Shown here piece by piece: positions 33,788-41,742 of a DNA stretch of 50,319 bases. The stretch comes from JANOAR01 sp031411235 (GTDB lineage: Bacteria; Verrucomicrobiota; Verrucomicrobiia; Verrucomicrobiales; Verrucomicrobiaceae): NCBI GenBank assembly GCA_031411235.1, contig JANOAR010000331.1, positions 1-50,319 of the forward strand, in the 5' to 3' direction. The translations under genes and the position numbers were made by a program. Below the pieces are notes generated by a model. It did not search any database and had not been told where the DNA came from. It was given only the letters and a program-made list of their open reading frames with translations. Numbering within the stretch: the first letter of the stretch is position 1; the number at the start of each line of letters is the position of its first letter.

Positions 33788-34435
33788 ATGGATTGCCCAC
33801 GTTGCAGTGAAGTGATTGCAGGCGCACCGGTTCGGTGTGCTGGTTGTGGTTTTTCTCTAGCTGGTTTGGATAAGCTGCTGGGCAACCACGCGGTGCCTTT
33901 GGAGCGATTGCTGGATACGGCGCACTGTTTGCGGTTGAAGGATAGACTCCAGTTAGAGGCCGTGCTCGATGAGTTTGAGCGCCGCCTTCCTCAGTGTTTT
34001 TGTACTGTGTATTTTGGGATTTTGCCCCAGGGCATCAATGTCGCTGAAGCTGGGTTTTGGCTGCTCAATCACGGAGAGCGTGTGTCTGGCGGGGTGGTGC
34101 GACGTGGCGTTTTTGGCATTGCGATCGTGATTGATCCAGCGGCGCACTGTGTCGGAGTCTCTCTGGGCTATGCACTTGAGTTGCTGCTACCAGGGCGCTT
34201 GGTTGAGTCGCTTTTGCAAAAGGTGAGCCAGGCGTTGTGGCATAGCGAGTATGCAGAAGCGGTGTCTGTGGTGCTGCGCGATATTGACCGCAGAATACGA
34301 GCGCATGGCGCGGGGCAGCGGCGCGAGATCGCTGGGGACGCCCCTAGCCACACCACCCTCACAGGGGTGGTGCCCAAGCTTGGGCACCAGCCGAGCAAGG
34401 TGAGCGCTCCTGCTCCAACCCAGATCCGCTCATGA
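33788..34435 (+). CDS. Zinc-ribbon protein with TPM-like domain
   Basis: A 215-residue protein without signal peptide. Residues 3-20 form a zinc ribbon (CPRC and CAGC). The rest resembles a TPM-type (YgcG/Psb32-like) domain: LDEFERRLPQCFCTVYFGILPQGINVAEAGFWLLNHGE, then GIAIVIDPAAHCVGVSLGYALE and SLLQKVSQALWHSEYAEAVSVVLRDI. The C-terminal 30 residues are encoded by a palindromic repeat (34351-34388) and look non-conserved. Its stop overlaps the next start by 4 bp. The protein may regulate or assist the second TPM protein; function unknown. Confidence 0.6.
   Translation: MDCPRCSEVIAGAPVRCAGCGFSLAGLDKLLGNHAVPLERLLDTAHCLRLKDRLQLEAVLDEFERRLPQCFCTVYFGILPQGINVAEAGFWLLNHGERVSGGVVRRGVFGIAIVIDPAAHCVGVSLGYALELLLPGRLVESLLQKVSQALWHSEYAEAVSVVLRDIDRRIRAHGAGQRREIAGDAPSHTTLTGVVPKLGHQPSKVSAPAPTQIRS
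34351..34388. repeat. Double palindrome inside the 3' coding end
   Basis: Two adjacent hairpins: CACCACCC with GGGTGGTG across a 6-base loop (34351-34372), overlapping a perfect 20-bp palindrome at 34369-34388 whose left half is GGTGCCCAAG. It lies inside the end of the zinc-ribbon/TPM gene, just before the overlap with the next gene. Confidence 0.8.
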
Positions 34436-35613
34436 TGACTCGGCGTCTGTATTTCTACGGCAGCGTCGGCGCAGGTATGCTTTACATGCTGGGTTTTTCG
34501 CGACTTGTCCTGGCCAATGATGAGGCCTCGGAGTTGCCCTTGCCGCAGTGGAGCGAGGAGGACATCAAGGGGATGCGCGATGCGCCTGCGGTGCCTTTTG
34601 TTTTGGGGGGCGTGTTGTGGCCGGGCGGTATGGCGGCTGAGGCGGCTGCTTTACCAGTGCCTGCTGGGGCTGGGGCACCGAGCCCGACGGTGAGCGCAGC
34701 CCCGCCTGCAACGGCTCCACTAGAGATTGCCGACCAACCTGGGACAGCGCAGCCCAAAACGGATTTATCCCATTTCATGCCGCCCGAGCTGCTGAGCACG
34801 CGGGCCGCCCCGCAGCCCGCGCCGCCGAAGTCTCAGCCTGGAGTTTTGCGAGCCGTCAGTTCTGAATATCTGGCGAAGGCCTATGCCTCGCCTGCGACGG
34901 AGCATTTATTGGATCCTGATGGTAATCTTGGCGAGACTCACAGCGAGGACATTCGGCGCTTCCTGGAGTTCCATGCCAATGATGCTCGCATCGACGCCTT
35001 TATTCTCTTGATGGCTGGGGATGAGCGTTTGCCGGACACGGCGAATCTGGCGTCCACGGCGCAGGGGGAGTTGCTAGGCCGGGAGGGCTGTTTGGTCGTT
35101 TATGCTTATGGCCAGCCGAGCCGGGCGAGGTTGTTTCTCAGTCGTAGCGTGCATGGCGGGGTGCCAGCGCCCTACTTGGCGAGCTTGCTGGAGGATTGTG
35201 TCAGCGATGCTTCGCAGGCTTCGGATGCGGATGATCAGTTGCATCGTTTCCTCGTCAGGCTGTCGATTCGTCTCTTTTGGCTAGAGCGTATGTTGCCTCC
35301 GTTGTCGCCTGCTTTGGTCGCAAAGGTGGCCTCTCAGCCTATGCCTGGCACGCAGTCGGAGTTGACGGAGATTGGGGCGAACCCAGGCACCACTGAGGCG
35401 GATTCGGCGTTTTTAGGCATCCAAATTGATGAGCGTGTTTGGGCCTATCTTGGAGTCATTGTGTTGGTTCTACTGCTTGGCCTTGGGGGGCTGCGCTGGC
35501 AGCGTTATCGCTTGCGGCATTATGTGTGGCTGCTGCCGGAGCCTGCGGGTCTTCAGCCTCGACTCGGTGGGCAGCAGTGTGGAGGTTCAGCGACTTGGGT
35601 GAGGTATCGTTGA
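34432..35613 (+). CDS. TPM-domain membrane protein
   Basis: A 393-residue protein. The N-terminus has a signal-like segment (RRLYFYGSVGAGMLYMLGFSRLVLA). A Pro/Ala-rich part follows. A TPM-like domain covers about 165-285 with FHANDARIDAFILLMAGDERLP, EGCLVVYAYGQPSRARLFLS and LLEDCVSDASQASDADDQLHRFLVRLSIRLFWL. One transmembrane helix is at about 342-360 (WAYLGVIVLVLLLGLGGL), then a short tail with WLLPEPAGLQPRLGGQQCGG, a Pro-Glu and Gly motif that recurs in TPM proteins of this lineage. It overlaps the previous gene and lies 48 bp before the binding-protein start. Confidence 0.65.
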   Translation: MMTRRLYFYGSVGAGMLYMLGFSRLVLANDEASELPLPQWSEEDIKGMRDAPAVPFVLGGVLWPGGMAAEAAALPVPAGAGAPSPTVSAAPPATAPLEIADQPGTAQPKTDLSHFMPPELLSTRAAPQPAPPKSQPGVLRAVSSEYLAKAYASPATEHLLDPDGNLGETHSEDIRRFLEFHANDARIDAFILLMAGDERLPDTANLASTAQGELLGREGCLVVYAYGQPSRARLFLSRSVHGGVPAPYLASLLEDCVSDASQASDADDQLHRFLVRLSIRLFWLERMLPPLSPALVAKVASQPMPGTQSELTEIGANPGTTEADSAFLGIQIDERVWAYLGVIVLVLLLGLGGLRWQRYRLRHYVWLLPEPAGLQPRLGGQQCGGSATWVRYR

Positions 35614-35638
35614 GTGTATCCCCAAAAAGACGAAAGCC

Positions 35639-35659
35639 ATTTCCCCTTTGCCCTTTGCC
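35639..35659 (+). repeat. Heptamer repeat run before the binding-protein gene
   Basis: Three 7-bp units (ATTTCCC, then CTTTGCC twice) are followed by CT and an ATG at 35662. They decide the start: a GTG frame begins at 35614, but the repeat would then be coding and the hydrophobic N-terminal segment begins only at the ATG. Confidence 0.75.
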
Positions 35660-35661
35660 CT

Positions 35662-37710
35662 ATGTTCTGGCTACGCCCTTTGTTCCTCTTCATTCCTGCC
35701 TTGCTTATGGCCTTGGTGGGATGGGTCACGGTGCAGGTGAAAGCGGGCCAAAGGGCTCAACAGAGCGAACTCGTCGCTTTGCTGCCGGAAGGGCTGGCCT
35801 TGCCCTTGCAGCCGTATGCGCCCAGCAGCGATGTGGAAGCCCAGATCGTTGATCTTCTCCATGAACCCCTGGTGCGACTGGATGCGAGCGGTCACATCGC
35901 CCCTGCGCTCGCCATCGCGTGGCAGTGGTCGAAGTCCGTGAGCCTAGGCTTTGCCAGTCCTCAGCAGGCTCAGCAGGCGCTCATCAAAATACAGGAGGTG
36001 AAGGCTCAGCAGTGGGCGGCGTGGCAGTTGACCCAGGCCAAAACGATCGGCGACATGCTGCAACTGGACTTCGAGTCGCCGCAGCAAGCCAACGCTGCCG
36101 CCGCCGTTCAGTTCATCGCCACGATGGAGCCACAGCTCCTGACGATGATTCGCCTCCAGTCCGTCGAGGGCCATTCGATGGATTCAGTCTTAGCTGAGCC
36201 TCGTCTGGCGAAACAAATCCTTCGCCAGTGGCGGGACTCGACAGGAGCCATCGAAATCGCCATTCGCTCGGAGAGCAAAAGCTTTGCCCGCGACATCAGC
36301 GAGTTGTGTCTCGCCCGGCAGATTCCCCGGCCCGGCCTGCGCAGTCTCGCCAAGTTGCTCGCTCTGGATGAGCCCGTGCTCACCTTCAAACTCGACTCCG
36401 CTGCACGCTGGCATGATGGCCGTCCCGTCACCGCGCTGGATGTGCAGCAGACTTGGCTGGGCCTGCGACAAGAGCCTGCGCTCCTATCCTTCCCTCGCCC
36501 TGGGTTGCAGCGCATCGACCGTATCGAGGTTTCCTCGCCCGAGACCCTCACCGCTCGCGTCGTCTATCGAGTCCCCTACGGCCCAGCTCTTTGCGACTGG
36601 ATTCACTTACCCATCTTGCCCGCCTCGTGGTGGCAGGCCCAGGCGGCTCGAACTGCCCACGCACGGCTCGCTTTCACGCCACCTCTGGGCGCTGGTCCGC
36701 TGCGTATCGAGCACCGCGATAGCAGCCGACTCATCCTACGGCCCGCCGCAAAGCCTGCGCCCGATGCCCTTCAGCGCTTGAGTTTGATGCGGCATCACTC
36801 GGCCTTCGCGACGCATCTCGGGGCAGCCACCGGCGCACTCGATGTGCTTTGGCCTGGGAATGCCAGCCTAGCCGAGTTGCCGCGCCATGATGAATTTCGC
36901 TTCCTGCAAGCCCCGCCTCGCACTCAGACCACCGTGCTCTGGAATACCCGTCGCGGCCCCCTTGCCGAGCCCCTCGTCAGAGCCGCCATCGCTCTCGGCA
37001 CCAACCGTGCGGACTTGGTCGCAACCCTTCTGCACGGCTGTGGTACGCCTTTCACTGGCATCTTCGCCCCTGGTCTTTGGCTTTCCTCCCAGCCAACGCT
37101 TCCTACCTGCGACGTGCCTTGCGCCGAAGCCCTTCTGGCGCAGGCGGGCTACTTAAAAGGCATCAATGGCGTAGCCTCGCGTCCAGGTGCCCCGCTCAGC
37201 ATCGAGCTGCTCATCGATGCCACCCAGCCTCGCCATTCCGCCCTTGCCGATGCCCTCGCACGGCAATGGTTGGCCCTCGGTATCACCACGCGCATCATCG
37301 CCCTGCCCGATGCTGGTGCATTGGCGGAAAGGTTGGCCCAGCGGCACTTCGATGCTGTCCTCACCATTTTTGAACTCAATGCCACTTGGGACATCCTCGC
37401 TCGTTGGCACAGCTCAGGCGACTCCCCCACGGGGCAGAATTTCACTGGCCTGCACGACCGCCAGATCGACATACAGCTCGAAGCCCTCGTCCAGGAATAC
37501 GACCCCAAAGCCGCCGCCTCACGCGCTCAGAAACTCGAAGCGACCCTGCTCGCACAGCATCCCTTGCTCCCTCTTTTTTGCGCCCACCAGCCCCTCGCCA
37601 TCAGGCATACCAAGGCCCCCGCCAGCCCTGCCGATGATCACCCTTGGTCTCTGCGCCAGCTATTCGCATCGCCCTCACGAAGCCTTCCAGAAGGGAACCG
37701 CGCACCATGA
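35662..37710 (+). CDS. Peptide/nickel-type ABC transporter substrate-binding protein with large insertion
   Basis: A 682-residue SBP_bac_5-like protein with an uncleaved-looking signal anchor (FWLRPLFLFIPALLMALVGW). The usual sequence runs from VDLLHEPLVRLDASGHIAPALAIAW (about 63-87) to LTFKLDSAARWHDGRPVTALDV (about 240-261). In ordinary family members these two parts are nearly adjacent, but here about 150 residues intervene. The insert contains two similar units, FASPQQAQ (97) and FESPQQAN (137), so it may be a duplicated small domain. The stop overlaps the permease ATG in an ATGA. It probably delivers peptides or other oligomers to the permease encoded next. Confidence 0.8.
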   Translation: MFWLRPLFLFIPALLMALVGWVTVQVKAGQRAQQSELVALLPEGLALPLQPYAPSSDVEAQIVDLLHEPLVRLDASGHIAPALAIAWQWSKSVSLGFASPQQAQQALIKIQEVKAQQWAAWQLTQAKTIGDMLQLDFESPQQANAAAAVQFIATMEPQLLTMIRLQSVEGHSMDSVLAEPRLAKQILRQWRDSTGAIEIAIRSESKSFARDISELCLARQIPRPGLRSLAKLLALDEPVLTFKLDSAARWHDGRPVTALDVQQTWLGLRQEPALLSFPRPGLQRIDRIEVSSPETLTARVVYRVPYGPALCDWIHLPILPASWWQAQAARTAHARLAFTPPLGAGPLRIEHRDSSRLILRPAAKPAPDALQRLSLMRHHSAFATHLGAATGALDVLWPGNASLAELPRHDEFRFLQAPPRTQTTVLWNTRRGPLAEPLVRAAIALGTNRADLVATLLHGCGTPFTGIFAPGLWLSSQPTLPTCDVPCAEALLAQAGYLKGINGVASRPGAPLSIELLIDATQPRHSALADALARQWLALGITTRIIALPDAGALAERLAQRHFDAVLTIFELNATWDILARWHSSGDSPTGQNFTGLHDRQIDIQLEALVQEYDPKAAASRAQKLEATLLAQHPLLPLFCAHQPLAIRHTKAPASPADDHPWSLRQLFASPSRSLPEGNRAP

Positions 37711-39305
37711 AAACCCTGCTGCGGGCAGTTGCCAAAATCCCTCTGCCCGTCGCGGCCACGCTCTGCCTACTCAGCACCCTCGCCCTCTCTGTCGCCCTCG
37801 TGCGCATGGACAAACAGCCCTGGTCTGCGGCCAGGCATTTGCTTTTCGACATACCCATAGGCCCTGGCTTCGCCGCCACCTGCGGTGTCACCGCCAGCCT
37901 CGTCCTCGGAGCGCTGTTATTGGCCGTCCCCATGGCGTTTAGCCTCGCCTGGCTCAGCCATCGTTTACGTCTCGGTATGCTGTCAGACCTCCTGGCGATC
38001 GGTGGGCGAGCGCTCGCGGCTTTGCCGATCTATGGCGTCGTTTGGTTTGGTATCGGCTGGCTCATCGCCACCGCGCATCTACCCATCCAGTCCCTGCTAC
38101 CCTACACGCCCCTGCCCGAGCTAGATCACTGGCAGCTCGCCATTGCCCGCGATGCCTGGGCCTGGCTCGTCCCCATGCTGCTACTCGCCCTACCACTGCT
38201 AGGCCAGTGGCTCACCGCCAGTGTGGAAGCTCTCGCACAGGCCAGCACCACGCTCGATAACCTCAGCCACACCTTGGCAAACAAGACCCGCACCGGGCAG
38301 CTTTGGTCACTCGCTTGGCAGTCACTCTATCCCCAGCTTATCCCCCTCAGCTTCACCGCCCTCGGCTACGCTATCATCACCGAGCACGCCCTCGGCCTGC
38401 CGGGCTGGGGATACCGCCTTGTCATCGGCCTTCAGCAGCAAGAACTCACCGCTATCGCCACTGCCACCTATGCCCTGGGTCTCCTCGCTACCACCGCCCT
38501 GCTTGTCCACACCCTCATCTCTCGCCTCTTCCGCGCGGCCCAGCAGTCTCCAGCCCTGGCCAATACTTGCCCAAGCCGCAACACTCACCGCAACCCACGC
38601 TCGCCAAGCCATCGCCGCTGGCTCCTATATTTAGTCTTGCTGTGCGGCCTCGCGTTCGCCTTGGCCAGCCCCAGCTTCAGGCAAGCCATAACGCTCCATG
38701 CTAGCGCCCTCAGCAGCGATCTCCGCCACACAGGTATCGCCTGTCTATGGAGCCTGCTCGGGCTGCTCATCGCGCACCTCGGCCTAGCGATGCTCCCCAC
38801 TTTCAGCAACTCATACCTACCCACCAGCACCCAGCCCTGGCTACTCTGGGCCATCGTCCTGGCAGCCTCGCCTGTGCTCGCGTTTCAGCTCGACCTTGTT
38901 CTGGGCTTCGTTATCGGCATCGCAGGTAGTCGCGCCTCACACGCCTATTGCCTTGCCGCACGCCACACGACTTATAGCGAAGCCGCTCGCGCCCTCGGCG
39001 TACCAGGCCCGACAGTATGGCGGCGGCACATCCTCCCCCTTGTCCTTCCCTTTCATCTCGCCTGGTTACTGCGCAGTGCAGGCACACTCTTGCTTTGGCG
39101 ACTCCTCATCACCAGCATCAGCACCACAGCTCCCACGAGCAGCCTCGGTATCACCCTCAGCGCCCTGCATCTCCACGTCATCGACACCCCCAACCTCATC
39201 GCCCCACCCACGCTCCTCGCCGCCTTGTGCATCCTGGCCTTATCGCTGCTCAGCCGCCTAGTGTCGCAATTGTCAGTTCCTCCCTCTGACATTCTAAATT
39301 CCTAA
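37707..39305 (+). CDS. Fused double permease of peptide-type ABC importer (DppB-DppC-like)
   Basis: A 532-residue membrane protein. The first half ends with LGLPGWGYRLVIGLQQQELTAIATATYALGLLATTALLVHTLISRLF, as DppB-type permeases end. A basic linker (SRNTHRNPRSPSHRRW, about 290-305) leads into a second half with helices and the EAA-type loop YSEAARALGVPGPTVWRRHILPLVLPF, as in DppC. In most importers these are separate genes. An open frame reaches 37644, but the ATG at 37707 overlaps the upstream stop and is preferred. The last codons lie inside the heptamer run that precedes the ATPase gene. Confidence 0.82.
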   Translation: MKTLLRAVAKIPLPVAATLCLLSTLALSVALVRMDKQPWSAARHLLFDIPIGPGFAATCGVTASLVLGALLLAVPMAFSLAWLSHRLRLGMLSDLLAIGGRALAALPIYGVVWFGIGWLIATAHLPIQSLLPYTPLPELDHWQLAIARDAWAWLVPMLLLALPLLGQWLTASVEALAQASTTLDNLSHTLANKTRTGQLWSLAWQSLYPQLIPLSFTALGYAIITEHALGLPGWGYRLVIGLQQQELTAIATATYALGLLATTALLVHTLISRLFRAAQQSPALANTCPSRNTHRNPRSPSHRRWLLYLVLLCGLAFALASPSFRQAITLHASALSSDLRHTGIACLWSLLGLLIAHLGLAMLPTFSNSYLPTSTQPWLLWAIVLAASPVLAFQLDLVLGFVIGIAGSRASHAYCLAARHTTYSEAARALGVPGPTVWRRHILPLVLPFHLAWLLRSAGTLLLWRLLITSISTTAPTSSLGITLSALHLHVIDTPNLIAPPTLLAALCILALSLLSRLVSQLSVPPSDILNS

Positions 39306-39325
39306 TTCTAAATTCCCAATTCCCC
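39291..39325 (+). repeat. Heptamer repeat run overlapping permease end, before ATPase
   Basis: Five perfect 7-bp units in phase: ATTCTAA, ATTCCTA, ATTCTAA again, ATTCCCA and ATTCCCC, the last touching the ATG at 39326. The first two encode the final residues of the permease and contain its stop codon TAA (39303-39305). Confidence 0.88.
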
Positions 39326-40180
39326 ATGCTCCTCCACATCCGCGATCTCGACATCTCCTTCCGCCGCTACCGAGCCGAGCCACTCCATGCCGTGAAAAAA
39401 TTCACCCTCGACCTGAACCAAGGCGAGTCCCTCGCCATCGTCGGCGAGAGCGGCAGTGGCAAGAGCACCGTCGCTCTCGCCCTCGCTCGCCTGCTGCCCG
39501 AGCCCCCCGCCACCATCACCGCCAGCGCCCTGCGATTGCTCGATCACGATATCTTAAACATGACCGAGCGCCAACTCCGCAGCGTCCGCGGCAAAGACAT
39601 CGCCTACATCTTCCAGGAGCCCAGCACCTCGCTCAACCCCGTGCTCACCATCCGCACCCAGCTCGCCGAGAGCCTGCAACTTCACCGCCCCGACGTCACC
39701 GATCTCGACGCTGAAATCATCACCTGGCTCGACCGCGTCGGCATCGTCGATCCCGCCAAGCGCCTGCATTCCTACCCCCATGAACTCAGCGGCGGGATGC
39801 AGCAGCGCGTCATGATCGCCATGGCCCTCTGCACCCAGCCCCGCCTCCTCATCGCCGACGAGCCCACCACCGCCCTCGACGTCACCATTCAAAAGCAAAT
39901 CATCGAACTCCTCGCCGACCTCCGCCGCAGCTTCGGCATGAGCGTCATCCTCATCACGCACAACTTCGGCATCAAACGCGACATCGCCGACCGCGTCGCC
40001 GTCATGTTCCGTGGAGAAATCGTCGAGCAAGGCCCCGTCGCCGAAGTCCTAGCCAACCCCCAGCACCCCTACACCAAGGCCCTGCTCCATTGCATCCCCC
40101 GCATGGGCCAAAAAATCGCCCGCCTCCCCGCCATCGACCACGAGGCCATCGACTTGGCCTTAGCCCACACATCGAGATAG
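39326..40180 (+). CDS. Peptide-type ABC transporter ATP-binding protein (DppD/OppD-like)
   Basis: A 284-residue ATPase with Walker A GESGSGKSTVAL (38-49), Q-loop YIFQEPSTSLNPV, signature LSGGMQQRVMIAMAL, Walker B LLIADEPTTALDVTIQ and switch ITHNFG. The C-terminal PQHPYTKALLHCIPRM is the oligopeptide-type ending. Only one ATPase is encoded in this cluster, so it probably works as a homodimer or with a second ATPase elsewhere. It ends the five-gene cluster starting at 33788. Confidence 0.93.
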   Translation: MLLHIRDLDISFRRYRAEPLHAVKKFTLDLNQGESLAIVGESGSGKSTVALALARLLPEPPATITASALRLLDHDILNMTERQLRSVRGKDIAYIFQEPSTSLNPVLTIRTQLAESLQLHRPDVTDLDAEIITWLDRVGIVDPAKRLHSYPHELSGGMQQRVMIAMALCTQPRLLIADEPTTALDVTIQKQIIELLADLRRSFGMSVILITHNFGIKRDIADRVAVMFRGEIVEQGPVAEVLANPQHPYTKALLHCIPRMGQKIARLPAIDHEAIDLALAHTSR

Positions 40181-40207
40181 GCGCGGCGCACTCCATGGCC
40201 ACTTCGG

Positions 40208-41638
<1,431 letters not shown>

Positions 41639-41742
41639 GGCAAAAATACGCGGACAGCACCCTTGGCGCTTTCAGGAGAGGCGGTTCTTTTTGGTATGCT
41701 ACGAATCATTTGGGGGCTGCGATTTCAAGCAGCCATGAGCGT

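Noticed and set aside
34369..34388. Palindrome as an intrinsic terminator
   Set aside because: It is inside a coding region, has no T-run and is followed by a coupled start codon.
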